Below, piece by piece: positions 23,377 to 32,343 of a stretch of DNA of 59,146 nucleotides; position 1 is the first letter of the stretch, and every line of letters starts with the position of its first letter. The DNA is from Sphingobacteriaceae bacterium. Its GTDB lineage: Bacteria; Bacteroidota; Bacteroidia; B-17B0; Aurantibacillaceae. The notes under the pieces are model-generated. The model did no database searches. It was not told the origin of the DNA and worked only from the letters and a program-made list of their open reading frames with translations. Made by a program: the position numbers and the translations under genes. Location: assembly GCA_023251725.1 (NCBI GenBank), contig JAHEYG010000008.1, positions 1 to 59,146 on the forward strand. Reading direction: 5' to 3'.

Positions 23377-23402
23377 CCCTCTGAATTTCGGAGGGTTTTT
23401 TG
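23377..23402 (+). terminator. Rho-independent terminator after lipoprotein 1
   Basis: CCCTC(TGAATTTCG)GAGGG followed by seven T's apart from one G. It lies 28 bases after the stop codon. Confidence 0.75.
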
Positions 23403-23508
23403 TTTTTGAGTAAACCGTATAATGAAATGAGTAAGATTGATTGAATACTTATTTACCGGTAAAAAGCATTGGTGGTTTTATCACTACATTAGCGTAAATT
23501 GAATTATT

Positions 23509-23865
23509 ATGAAACTAAAAACTATATTATCAGCGTTTGTACTATTAGGATTTGCGTTAATGACCAATAATTCTTGCGAAAAGAAAACCGATTGTGTGGC
23601 AAGTGTTATTTGTAAAGACGCAGCGGGCGTACCTGTTCGTAAGGCTCAGGTTGAATTATTGGCTCTTTGTAAAGATAAGGATGGCGGTACATTTACTGCT
23701 AATCTTAGAGCTTCGGGTCTAACCGATGATAACGGAAAAGTTACTTTTACTTTTAAATTGCCGGCTATTTATGATATTAAAGTATCAAAAGGTAATTTAA
23801 CAGGTGTGGGAATCATTAAACTGGAAGAAGGTAAAGGGGTTGATAAAGCAGTTACCGTTCAGTAA
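23509..23865 (+). CDS. Small lipoprotein, paralogue 2
   Basis: A 118-aa product with the same plan as its upstream neighbour: signal MKLKTILSAFVLLGFALMTN, lipid-attachment Cys in NSCEKKTDC, then VRKAQVELLALCKDKDGGTF, FTFKLPAIYDIKVSK and IIKLEEGKGVDKAVTVQ. A run such as KLPAIYD and KLEEGKGVDK is identical in both. It has its own leader and terminator, so the two copies are transcribed separately. Function unknown. Confidence 0.82.
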   Translation: MKLKTILSAFVLLGFALMTNNSCEKKTDCVASVICKDAAGVPVRKAQVELLALCKDKDGGTFTANLRASGLTDDNGKVTFTFKLPAIYDIKVSKGNLTGVGIIKLEEGKGVDKAVTVQ

Positions 23866-23891
23866 AATACCAATACAAAATTGATAACAAG

Positions 23892-23930
23892 GCCTCTGCT
23901 TCTATAAAAAGATTCGGAGGCTTTTTCTTT
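23892..23930 (+). terminator. Rho-independent terminator after lipoprotein 2
   Basis: GCCTC and GAGGC arms enclose about 20 bases, followed by CTTTTTCTTTTT. It lies 27 bases after the stop. Confidence 0.65.
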
Positions 23931-24003
23931 TTCAGGTTTTTATGTTTGATAGCTAAACAAACCAATTTCCGACCCTTTATTACCGGCAATTTACCCCTAA
24001 TTT

Positions 24004-24037
24004 CATTCTTCATTCTTCATTCTTAATTCCTAATTCC
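24004..24037. repeat. Short tandem repeat, CATTCTT x3 plus AATTCCT units
   Basis: CATTCTT occurs three times in a row (24004-24024), followed by AATTCCTAATTCC. In reverse complement it resembles the GAATTAAGAAT-type stretch inside the methyltransferase at 7105-7172. The gap 23931-24092 holds nothing else I can support. Confidence 0.65.
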
Positions 24038-24092
24038 AAACTTTGTTTGGTATATGCCTTATATTTTTTTATTTTAGGACTTTATTTTTAAT

Positions 24093-24815
24093 TTGTTAAA
24101 TAAGCCGTTTATACTAAAGACCAACCTAAAGCAGTCGGGAGTGATAAGTTTTTTACTTATTACCGCATTTACTATTTTAGGTTTAGCGTGTAGCACCGGA
24201 TGCAGCGTTAAAAACGAAAAGGTTCTTGATGAAGGAATTATTGAGTTCGATACTAAAGCGGTAGATGATAACCATCCCTTGGCTGGATTAGCGCCAAGTT
24301 CGGCCACATTAAAATTTAAGAAAGATAAATTTATAATGGAAATGAGTACCATGGGAATGTTTAATACCATGTTCATTTGTAACATTACCGCAAAATCACT
24401 TACCCAAATGGTTAAGTTTATGGACGTGAAGCAGGCCTGTATTGAAGGGGAGAAAGATATTGTTTTTGAAAATGCCGACTACCCGTTAAAATTTGAAGAA
24501 ACCAGCGATACAAAAGTTATTGCAGGTTATAAATGCATTCGCGTTAAAGTCACAAATTTAAAAGACCCATCCATTACGTTTGATGCTTATTACACAAAAG
24601 AAATGGGATTTGAGAATGTAAATTCATTAAGTCCGTACGCCCCTTTAAAGGGAATGTTAATGCAATACCGTCTTAAAAAAATGGGATTAGAAATGCAGTT
24701 TACCGCGCACAATATTAAAAAAGCCGAAGTGCCCGATAATACTTTTGAAGTTCCTGCATACTTTAAAATTGTGAGCAAAGAAGAAATGAAGAAGTTTTTT
24801 GACGGTCTTCAATAA
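24093..24815 (+). CDS. DUF4412-like lipoprotein
   Basis: A 240-aa frame starting at a TTG; there is no ATG before the conserved part. A GTG at 24141 is the alternative, but the TTG start gives the positive residues before ISFLLITAFTILGLACSTGC that a lipoprotein signal needs. The body contains FEETSDTKVIAGYKCIRVKV, then DAYYTKEMGFENV, KGMLMQYRLKKMGLEMQFTA and VPDNTFEVPAYFKIV. This AGYxCK...YTxE...GxxLxY...VPDxxF pattern is typical of DUF4412 proteins of the Bacteroidota envelope. It is related in plan to the next gene. The start is uncertain, the family is fairly sure, the function unknown. Confidence 0.75.
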   Translation: MLNKPFILKTNLKQSGVISFLLITAFTILGLACSTGCSVKNEKVLDEGIIEFDTKAVDDNHPLAGLAPSSATLKFKKDKFIMEMSTMGMFNTMFICNITAKSLTQMVKFMDVKQACIEGEKDIVFENADYPLKFEETSDTKVIAGYKCIRVKVTNLKDPSITFDAYYTKEMGFENVNSLSPYAPLKGMLMQYRLKKMGLEMQFTAHNIKKAEVPDNTFEVPAYFKIVSKEEMKKFFDGLQ

Positions 24816-24947
24816 AATAAACCGTTTATCCCATTTGCAAAAATTATAAAGTATAGAAGGTGTAAATTAGTTCAATATTTAAAATTGATAATTTAAAAAA
24901 CAGATGGAATAGGTTTAAAAACCTCGCTTCATCCTAAAACTAAAAAA

Positions 24948-25628
24948 ATGAAAAAAATAATTACAGCTGTCGCTATTTTATTGGTAACGTTTATAAATGC
25001 GCAAACCAAAGAAGGATATGTTTTATACACCACCACTCTTGAAGGAATGCCGCCTGAGCAAGCCGCCATGATGGGCGACATGGAAACCAAAGTTTATTTT
25101 AAAGGCGGTAAATCGTTAACCGAAGTAAATTCGATGATGTACAGCATGAAAAGTTTAAATGATGATAACGGTGTGCTGATGATTCAGGAAACGATGGGAA
25201 ATAAATCGTTCGTAAAAATGAGCAAAGCCGATTTAGAAAAAAAGGCTGCTGCTGAAGCAAAAGAAAAAAAGAAAGATCCTAAAATTGAATATGTAAACGA
25301 AACAAAAACCGTAGCAGGATACGAATGTAAAAAAGCAATTGTTACAATGACCACTAAAGACGGCGAAGTAAAAACCGATGTTTGGTATACCGAAAAAGTG
25401 CCTTACATTTCGGGTGGCGGTGGCCGAAAAGGCGGCGAAATGTTTCCGGGACTAAAAGGTATGCCCTTAGAATACAGCTTTGCTCAAGGCCCGTATAAAA
25501 TGAAAATGACTGCCAAAGAAATTTCTTTAGCCGCAGTGCCCGATTCAAAATTTTTTATTTCAACTGAAGGGTATACCGAAATGAAAGCCGATGACTTAAA
25601 AAAACAACAAGGCGGCGGATCTAAATAA
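24948..25628 (+). CDS. DUF4412-like exported protein
   Basis: A 226-aa protein with signal peptide MKKIITAVAILLVTFINAQ. It has a charged helix (DLEKKAAAEAKEKKKD), then VNETKTVAGYECKKAIVTM, VWYTEKVPYI, GLKGMPLEYSF, MKMTAKEI and VPDSKFFI. The pattern matches the DUF4412 family and the preceding lipoprotein. The N-terminal half is Met-rich (MPPEQAAMMGDME; MMYSMKSL). It is probably periplasmic or surface-exposed. A strong terminator follows. Function not established. Confidence 0.8.
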   Translation: MKKIITAVAILLVTFINAQTKEGYVLYTTTLEGMPPEQAAMMGDMETKVYFKGGKSLTEVNSMMYSMKSLNDDNGVLMIQETMGNKSFVKMSKADLEKKAAAEAKEKKKDPKIEYVNETKTVAGYECKKAIVTMTTKDGEVKTDVWYTEKVPYISGGGGRKGGEMFPGLKGMPLEYSFAQGPYKMKMTAKEISLAAVPDSKFFISTEGYTEMKADDLKKQQGGGSK

Positions 25629-25649
25629 AAATACAATTTGAGTAAAAAA

Positions 25650-25678
25650 GCGTCTCCTAATTTCGAGACGCTTTTTTT
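25650..25678. terminator. Strong bidirectional terminator between convergent genes
   Basis: GCGTCTC (25650-25656) and GAGACGC (25665-25671) form a perfect 7-bp stem with an A-run before and seven T's after, so it works for the plus-strand gene and the convergent methyltransferase. Confidence 0.85.
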
Positions 25679-25697
25679 ATGTCTGATAAATAAAAAA

Positions 25698-26609
25698 TTA
25701 TTTTTTTGTTAACCAAATACTTAATTGCATTCCTTTTTTGGTTCTTACCATATAAGGTATAATAAAAATGTCGAGAAATTTAGGGAGGTAAGTCTGACAT
25801 ACAAAATATTCGTGAAAAGCAATTTCGTAATTATTTTTTTTGGAATGTTCAATAAAAGATTTTAAAGCAAATTCGTGTAAATGAAAAGGATTGTGCATAG
25901 GCGAAAGATTAGCTACATAATCGTTTCCTTTTATACGGTAAGCAAAATTTATTATTTTATTAATTAACCAATCGCTCGATGGAACTTCAATGTGAATTAG
26001 TCCGTTTGGTTTTAACCACTTCATTGCTTTATTAATAGATTGTGATGGATCATACAAATGTTCTAACACCGCTCCGAAAGAAATAAAATCAAAAGTATTT
26101 TGAGGGTAAATTACCTCTTCTATGCTTGCTAATTTTAATTTGTCGGGGTTAATACCCATTTTATCAATGGCGCTTTGGTAAAATGATTGCGAGGGTTCAA
26201 AACCGTATGCGTCAAAACCTGATTTAGCAGCAAGGGTTATTGTTTTTCCCAAACCCGCTCCAATATCTAAAAATTTCATCCCTTCCTTAAAAGCCCTCAA
26301 CTCTTTAAATCTAATAATTTTATGCATTGCATAGGCATCGTCCTCCACGAAAGAATCGGGCCTCCAATAATTTTCGGGTGGAATGCCATAATGATCTTGT
26401 AAATCAAATGGCACCGGTTGCGGGTTCGAATAAATCAATCCGCATGTATTGCATTTACAAATGGTAACAGTAATGCCGATTTTTTTTTTTGGACTTTTTC
26501 CTTGTGTTTGATTAAGACGTTTCCCTATTATTTTGTGATGCTGGTTAGAATCACCGCACATATTACAATTTTCAATGTAATCAAATTTGTATTTTAATTG
26601 TTTGGACAT
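25698..26609 (-). CDS. Class I SAM methyltransferase with N-terminal zinc-binding region
   Basis: A 303-aa protein. The N-terminus has two Cys pairs (CNMCG near residue 15; CKCNTCGLIYSNPQP near 50) likely to bind zinc, as in sugar C- or O-methyltransferases of polysaccharide loci. The SAM fold follows: KFLDIGAGLGKTITLAAK, YGFEPSQ, FDFISFGAVLEHLYDP, and LIHIEVPSSDWL. It is followed by a C-terminal segment with HLHEFALKSF. It lies 44 bases downstream of the oxygenase gene and is probably co-transcribed with it. A glycan or secondary-metabolite substrate is likely but not shown. Confidence 0.82.
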   Translation of the reverse strand: MSKQLKYKFDYIENCNMCGDSNQHHKIIGKRLNQTQGKSPKKKIGITVTICKCNTCGLIYSNPQPVPFDLQDHYGIPPENYWRPDSFVEDDAYAMHKIIRFKELRAFKEGMKFLDIGAGLGKTITLAAKSGFDAYGFEPSQSFYQSAIDKMGINPDKLKLASIEEVIYPQNTFDFISFGAVLEHLYDPSQSINKAMKWLKPNGLIHIEVPSSDWLINKIINFAYRIKGNDYVANLSPMHNPFHLHEFALKSFIEHSKKNNYEIAFHEYFVCQTYLPKFLDIFIIPYMVRTKKGMQLSIWLTKK

Positions 26610-26653
26610 GATTAATTAAAACTATTTTTTAATTATTGCAATTGGTTTCCAAT

Positions 26654-27436
26654 TTATTTTTTATTTATTCTTTCTAAAAATGCTTTTACCCCCGAACTAA
26701 ATCTTTTTACCTGTCCGCCTACACCTTCTGTGTTTACATATAAAGTATTATGATCTTTAACTATTTCGTGTTTAGGCCGCGTTTTTGTATAATAATAAGT
26801 GGCCATTGATTTTCTGTTTACACCCGGCGGCGTTTTTAATGGTTTGGGATGACCGTGAAACGATACTTCATTAGTTTCAAAAATAACACATCGGTTAAAA
26901 GTGGGAGCATAATTTCCCATTAATTTTTTTTTACCGTTTGTTAAATCCCACAATTCTAAACTGCCTTCGTATTCTTTTTTCCAATCCTTGTTCATATAAA
27001 TCAAAACATTTAATCTCCGGTGAAATTTTGTTTTTGGATGAAGGTTGTAATCTACATGAACATTTAAAAATGCACCGTTAATAGATTGGTGCAATCCGCC
27101 ACCAAAAAGTTCGTCATCGGCAATTAATTTATCTTCAATTTGAGTGATGTCTTGTAACCAATTAATAAATTCGGGTGAGTTTAATTCTTTGAAAACTCTG
27201 TACATTACCGAATTTTTTTCAAAGAGTGATTTTGCGAATTTATTTTTTTGGTCAATATAAGTGGTGCCATCCCATTTACCTTCTTTAACGTCGGGATAAT
27301 TTTGATAAATTAATTCGGCCTGATCGGGTAAGAAAAAATTTTCAAACATAGCACAATGGAATGTTGTTTTAGATTGGTAATCGGTTTTAATTTGAAACTG
27401 CCTTTCTAAAAGATTTTTAAAATTTATAAATTCCAT
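26654..27436 (-). CDS. 2-oxoglutarate/Fe(II)-dependent oxygenase (prolyl-4-hydroxylase-like)
   Basis: A 260-aa protein. The iron site is readable: His127 and Asp129 in NVHVDYNLHP, His194 in EVSFHGHP, and Arg208 in GVNRKSMATYYYT as the 2-oxoglutarate anchor. RLNVLIYMNKDW and GSLELWDL complete the jelly-roll pattern. Such enzymes hydroxylate amino acids, sugars or lipids. It stands between a methyltransferase and the AAA+ gene, close to the polysaccharide locus, so a tailoring role is plausible. Confidence 0.83.
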   Translation of the reverse strand: MEFINFKNLLERQFQIKTDYQSKTTFHCAMFENFFLPDQAELIYQNYPDVKEGKWDGTTYIDQKNKFAKSLFEKNSVMYRVFKELNSPEFINWLQDITQIEDKLIADDELFGGGLHQSINGAFLNVHVDYNLHPKTKFHRRLNVLIYMNKDWKKEYEGSLELWDLTNGKKKLMGNYAPTFNRCVIFETNEVSFHGHPKPLKTPPGVNRKSMATYYYTKTRPKHEIVKDHNTLYVNTEGVGGQVKRFSSGVKAFLERINKK

Positions 27437-27477
27437 GATATTATTTTACTCTTGTAAATTTCAAAACCAATAAATCT

Positions 27478-30105
27478 TTAAGCGCCATATCTAAATCCTA
27501 AACCCGATTTATTTTTTCCATCACCTGCATGCAAATGCTTTACATCTTCCAAAGTTAAGCTGGCTAAAGTTTCGGGCGTTCTTTCTGTAGAAGGCATTGA
27601 GGCTAATCGTAAATTTTGCTTCATCACTATTTCACCTACGGCTTGTCTGACAGTACGCGCATTCCCAAAAAATTTATCCCGATTTTCGTGCAGCACAGCA
27701 TAATATTTAGATAAGTGCTCTTTCGCATCCGCCGGAATTGTTAACCCTTCGTTTTTCAAAAGATTTTCTGTTATGAGCAATAATTGCTCGGCATTGTAAT
27801 CGTAAAAATGAAATAATTTATCGAAGCGGGATTTTAGTCCCGGATTACTTTCAATAAACTGCTGCATATTATCGGGGTAACCGGCCACAATCACTCCAAA
27901 TTTTCCACGCTTATCTTCCATGCGTTTTAAAATAATTTCAATTGCTTCTTTCCCAAAATCATTTCCGCTTCCACCTTGTGACAAAGCATAGGCCTCGTCG
28001 ATAAATAAAATTCCTCCCATGGCGGCATCAATTTTTTCCTGTGTTTTTAAAGCGGTTTGTCCAACATAACCTGCCACCAATCCTTCGCGATCTACTTCTA
28101 CAATATGTCCACGCTCTAACAAGCCTAAAGATTTATAAACTTTTGCAATAATGCGTGCTAAGGTTGTTTTTCCTGTTCCCGGATTTCCGGTAAAAACGGA
28201 GTGAAGCGAAAATTTATTCACTACATCTTTCCCAATTTCGTTATAAAAACGAATTAATTTTACGAGTTCGGTTAAGTCGTGTTTAATATTATCCATTCCC
28301 ACCAACTCATTTAATTCGGCCATGGCCAGTTGTAAATCTTTATCGTTTACGTTGAGGTTTAATTTTTTCTTTTCACCGCCACTGAACACTTGTTTTAAAT
28401 CGGCGAGCGTAATCATTGCTAAATCTTCTTTGGTAACCGTTTCTAAATTACCTGCTTTCATAATACGTACGCCCATATTTTGTTTTCCTTCTTCAATAAT
28501 TCCATTCACAAAACGGGCATTACCAAATGATTTATCGCGCTTGCGATAACTTTCGGTGAGTTGTTCTTTTAAATACACATCGGCATCAGGTGCCAAAGTA
28601 ACTTGTTTATTGGTTGAAGTGTAAAGTGCAATGGCGTGCAACTCTTCCGGCAAATAATCTTCGAAACTAAAATATTCTGAGAAGCGCGATTTTAATCCAG
28701 GATTACTTTCTAAAAAACCGTCCATCTCTTTGGGATAACCGGCGGCGATGATGGCAATGTCGCCCGGACCATCACTCATTTCTTTCAATAAAATTTCAAT
28801 TACTTCTTTTCCAAAATCTTTGCTGTCGTCGCCCGCGCGCGATAATGAATACGCTTCATCAATAAATAAAACGCCGCCGCGTGCATCTTCAATGGCTTTT
28901 TTTACTTTGGGTGCAGTTTGTCCGATAAATTCTCCCACCAGTGCAGCGCGATCTACTTCCATTACGTGTCCCTTCGAAAGCAATCCCATTTTATTATAAA
29001 TTTTACCGAGCATTTTTACAATGGTTGTTTTTCCTGTTCCCGGATTACCGGTAAAAACCGAATGCAATGAAATTTTATTGGTATCGTCAAATCCTTTTTC
29101 TTTTCTTAATTGAGTAAATTTTAAATAAGTAATGTTTTCGTTAATACTTTTCTTAACACTTTCGAGCCCGATTAATGCCTGCACATCGCTTAATAATTCA
29201 TCCAGTGTTTTTTCGGCCGGTGTAGTTGTTGAAATTTTATTAACGGAGGAAGAATTAGAAGAAGAGGCAATGGTTTGCTCAACGGTTGTAATTAATTCGG
29301 GAGTGCCTTCTTCTTCAACATCTTTACAATTAAAACTTACTGCGCCAATTAAAGCGTCCATGAAAACAACTTCCAGCGAATATTTATCATCTTTCCAAGA
29401 GCCTGCTGTATCGTGCCCCCATCCTAAATCAATGGTGTAAGTATAATTACTTTTGTTGGCGTCAATAAATCCGATTTTACTTTGATGCGCTTTGGCCAGA
29501 CCGGCATCATCAATGTAATTTAAAAATACCTCGTAATTAAATTCAGAATTAGTGAGTACTTTTATTTTTACTTCGGCCCAAACATATTGTGTAGTAGTTT
29601 TATTAAATGTTTTTAAATATTTGCGGTGTCTTTGTTGCCAGCCTTCAAAATTACCGGCGTACATTTTAATATGTTCAATGGCGAAGTAAGGATTGCTTTG
29701 ATTGGTAACCAATCCTACATCTTCCATGTGAAATTGCTGTTCACCAATTACCACTCCTTCAATTAAAATAATCCATTTGTAAGTTCCCTTTTTCCAAAAA
29801 GTGCCTTGTGTAGCATTTCCCCAGCCATCGCGTATATAGGCAATGTTTTCGTCTTTGCTCACTTTTAATTCGGTTTCGAGTTCACAAATTTTTTCGTTGG
29901 CGGATGGAATTATTTTTTCGCAGCGAATAGTAGCTTTTGTTTGCCAGTCTTCTTCGTCAAATAATTTATTATACAGAGCCAGCTCACAACGAATGTAAGT
30001 GGTTTCGGCTTTATCAAATACGGTGCGGTAGCGTTTGGTAGAATTGGCCATCCATTCGTCGGATGAATACACCGAAAGACTTTTAAATTTAAAACGTTTT
30101 TCCAT
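27478..30105 (-). CDS. AAA+ ATPase with two CbbX/SpoVK-like modules and two N-terminal repeated domains
   Basis: An 875-aa protein. Residues 1-130 and 135-260 look like two copies of one beta-rich domain: each starts with an aromatic/charged strand (KFKSLSVYSSDEW; AIEHIKMYAGNFEGW) and ends with GWGNATQGTFWKK.../GWGHDTAGSWKDD... motifs. A Ser/Thr linker (270-297) follows. Module 1 has Walker A GNPGTGKTT at 353-361, Walker B VLFIDEAYS from 412 and GLKSRF at 470-475; module 2 has the same at 640-648, 699 and 756-761. Module resemblance is to CbbX, SpoVK and EccA, which remodel protein complexes. All catalytic motifs look intact in both. The client is unknown. Confidence 0.85.
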   Translation of the reverse strand: MEKRFKFKSLSVYSSDEWMANSTKRYRTVFDKAETTYIRCELALYNKLFDEEDWQTKATIRCEKIIPSANEKICELETELKVSKDENIAYIRDGWGNATQGTFWKKGTYKWIILIEGVVIGEQQFHMEDVGLVTNQSNPYFAIEHIKMYAGNFEGWQQRHRKYLKTFNKTTTQYVWAEVKIKVLTNSEFNYEVFLNYIDDAGLAKAHQSKIGFIDANKSNYTYTIDLGWGHDTAGSWKDDKYSLEVVFMDALIGAVSFNCKDVEEEGTPELITTVEQTIASSSNSSSVNKISTTTPAEKTLDELLSDVQALIGLESVKKSINENITYLKFTQLRKEKGFDDTNKISLHSVFTGNPGTGKTTIVKMLGKIYNKMGLLSKGHVMEVDRAALVGEFIGQTAPKVKKAIEDARGGVLFIDEAYSLSRAGDDSKDFGKEVIEILLKEMSDGPGDIAIIAAGYPKEMDGFLESNPGLKSRFSEYFSFEDYLPEELHAIALYTSTNKQVTLAPDADVYLKEQLTESYRKRDKSFGNARFVNGIIEEGKQNMGVRIMKAGNLETVTKEDLAMITLADLKQVFSGGEKKKLNLNVNDKDLQLAMAELNELVGMDNIKHDLTELVKLIRFYNEIGKDVVNKFSLHSVFTGNPGTGKTTLARIIAKVYKSLGLLERGHIVEVDREGLVAGYVGQTALKTQEKIDAAMGGILFIDEAYALSQGGSGNDFGKEAIEIILKRMEDKRGKFGVIVAGYPDNMQQFIESNPGLKSRFDKLFHFYDYNAEQLLLITENLLKNEGLTIPADAKEHLSKYYAVLHENRDKFFGNARTVRQAVGEIVMKQNLRLASMPSTERTPETLASLTLEDVKHLHAGDGKNKSGLGFRYGA

Positions 30106-30215
30106 GGCGTTAATTTAAATACTGTTTTTTTATTTTCTATTCTCTTTAAATGTTAATTTTTGCAGAACTTAAACCTTAGCAATATAGCTAAAAAAAATAT
30201 TATTATAAGGATGAA

Positions 30216-31346
30216 TTAAAAATTAAATATTTTTTTGACTACAGAAATAACTTTTTCAATTTCTTCTTTAGTCATTGGATAATATAACGGAAGCACCACA
30301 CTATTGTCGGAATAATATTCTGATTGTGGTAACGAAATTCCTACGCATTCTTCTTTGTAGGCGGGTTCACGGTGAGTGGTCATAACTCCTCTTCGGGTAG
30401 CCACTCCTTCATCCATCATTAGCTGCATAAACTCATTTCGGCTAATTTTACCATTGGGTTTTATCAGAATTATGTAAGACTGATAATTTGTAAAATAGCC
30501 TTCTTTTTCTTGTGGGATTTCAATTTGCGAAACGGTTTTAAAAGCACTGTTGTAATGTTGCGCAATTTTCCTCCGTTCAGAAACAATCATGTCCAGTTTA
30601 GCGAGTTGTTTTATTCCAACCGCTGCTTGAATATCTGTCATTCGATAATTATATCCAACCTCGAGATGTTCTTCAAAAATAATTTTTTCGGAAGTATGGC
30701 GCACTCTGTCGTTAACCGACATGCCATGCTGCCTTAATAATTTTAAACGATTATAATAATCTTCACGGCCGGTGGTTATCATGCCGCCATCGCCGGTGGT
30801 AATAACTTTGCGGGGATGAAAAGAAAAACAAACCAAATCGCTGTGGTATCCGATTTTATTTTCTTTATACGAAGAACCCACCGCGCAAGCAGCGTCTTCG
30901 ATAAGTATTAATTTTTTTTCTTTACATAATTGAGTAAACGCATCAATATCGGCCGGCATTCCTATTTGATGAACAATTAAAATGGCTTTTGTTTTTGAAG
31001 TAATTAATTTTTTTACGTGTTCAATATCTATGTTGTAATTTTTATCTACTTCGGCAAAAACGGGTTTAGCGCCGGTGTATTTTATAGAATTTGCGGTCGC
31101 TATAAAACTCATTGACGGACAAATAACTTCATCTCCTTCTTTTATTGCTGCAACAATCATACAAAGGTGGAGGGCGGTTGTACAATTAGAAACTGCTACA
31201 GCATATTTTGAACCCACGTATTTTGCAAAATTCTCCTCCAATTCCTGCACTCTCGGGCCCTGCGTTACCCAACCGGTTAAAATGGTATCGTAAGCGCTTT
31301 GAGCATCTTCAACAGTTAAATAAGGTTTTGCAATGGGTATTTTCAT
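30216..31346 (-). CDS. DegT/DnrJ/EryC1-family PLP aminotransferase
   Basis: A 376-aa protein, usual length. SNCTTALHL (phosphate binding), IEDAACAVGSSY with Asp151, and FSFHPRK with the PLP Lys180 followed by TTGDGG are all present. These enzymes place an amino group on a nucleotide-linked keto sugar. It is the last gene of the minus-strand polysaccharide operon, 8 bases after an epimerase and downstream of a PglD-like acetyltransferase, which together could make a 4-acetamido sugar. It is distinct from the second aminotransferase at 33909. Confidence 0.87.
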   Translation of the reverse strand: MKIPIAKPYLTVEDAQSAYDTILTGWVTQGPRVQELEENFAKYVGSKYAVAVSNCTTALHLCMIVAAIKEGDEVICPSMSFIATANSIKYTGAKPVFAEVDKNYNIDIEHVKKLITSKTKAILIVHQIGMPADIDAFTQLCKEKKLILIEDAACAVGSSYKENKIGYHSDLVCFSFHPRKVITTGDGGMITTGREDYYNRLKLLRQHGMSVNDRVRHTSEKIIFEEHLEVGYNYRMTDIQAAVGIKQLAKLDMIVSERRKIAQHYNSAFKTVSQIEIPQEKEGYFTNYQSYIILIKPNGKISRNEFMQLMMDEGVATRRGVMTTHREPAYKEECVGISLPQSEYYSDNSVVLPLYYPMTKEEIEKVISVVKKIFNF

Positions 31347-31353
31347 AATCAGA

Positions 31354-32343
31354 TTATTTTTCCCAGTTTTTAATTTTTATTTCAGAAATTAAATCTTTCG
31401 AAGATTTTAAATGTGTGTAATATTTTATAGTTTCAATTAATCCTTGTTCAAATGAATAGACGGCATTGAAATTTGTAATTTTTTTAAACCTAGCCGGATT
31501 TACCCACAAGCGCGGAACATCGGCCGGTCTGTCATCCAAATAATTAATTTTTACATTTAAATTCATTAGCACTATTATTTTCTCTAACAGGTTTTTCATT
31601 GTTATTTCTTCGCCCGTTCCTATATTTATTATTTCGCCGCTAATGTTATTTATTTGTAAGAGTCCGGCTAAAGCACCGGCTGTATCTTTCACATAAAAAA
31701 AATCACGCGTAATGCTTCCGTCACCAAAAATCATTGGTGTTTTTCCATATAATAAATTAACAATGTTTCTCGGAATAATTTCGCCGGCATCACCTTCGTA
31801 ATGGGCGCGCGGACCATAATTGTTAAAAATCCTCAAAATAGTGGTATCCATTCCAAAACATTGGTGATATGAATAAGCATAATTTTCGCCGGCCAGTTTA
31901 CTCGATCCATAAACTGTTTTTGGTAATGGAACAGAATTTTCGGTAATGGGAAATTGTTTTATATCACCATAAATTTCGGAAGTGGAAATATAAAAAAATC
32001 GTTTGACTTTGTTTTTTAAGGAGGCCTCTAACATATTTAAAGATCCTTCTGCATTTACGCGGTGATTTTCGAACGGACTGTGCAGCGAATGCCTTACGCC
32101 TAAACAAGCCAGATGATAAACTACGTCAATATTTTTTGTGGAATTCTCGCACGTTAATTTATCCAGAATATCTCCTTGTATAAAATTTAGTTGCCCGCTA
32201 GTCTTTGCCTCATTTAAATTTTCTTCCTTTCCGTTCGACAGATTATCAAGAACACTTACGCTATTTCCCAACGATAAAAGTTTATCTGTTAAATGCGAAC
32301 CAATAAAACCCGCGCCGCCGGTAACTAAAATATTAAGTTTCAT
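31354..32343 (-). CDS. NAD-dependent sugar epimerase/dehydratase (extended SDR)
   Basis: A 329-aa protein with the Rossmann motif TGGAGFIGSHL near residue 8, and the catalytic YGSSK (Tyr-x-x-x-Lys) preceded by STSEIYGD. Further family motifs are RIFNNYGPR and GDGSITRDFFYV. It acts on a UDP- or GDP-sugar; resemblance is to UDP-glucose 4-epimerase-like and UDP-glucuronate decarboxylase-like enzymes. The start overlaps the end of the GT2 gene by 11 bases. Which sugar it handles cannot be decided from sequence. Confidence 0.83.
   Translation of the reverse strand: MKLNILVTGGAGFIGSHLTDKLLSLGNSVSVLDNLSNGKEENLNEAKTSGQLNFIQGDILDKLTCENSTKNIDVVYHLACLGVRHSLHSPFENHRVNAEGSLNMLEASLKNKVKRFFYISTSEIYGDIKQFPITENSVPLPKTVYGSSKLAGENYAYSYHQCFGMDTTILRIFNNYGPRAHYEGDAGEIIPRNIVNLLYGKTPMIFGDGSITRDFFYVKDTAGALAGLLQINNISGEIINIGTGEEITMKNLLEKIIVLMNLNVKINYLDDRPADVPRLWVNPARFKKITNFNAVYSFEQGLIETIKYYTHLKSSKDLISEIKIKNWEK

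Noticed and set aside
24004-24037. Tandem CATTCTT units considered as a CRISPR remnant
   Set aside because: Units are only 7 bp and contiguous with no spacers; they belong to common low-complexity spacer repeats.
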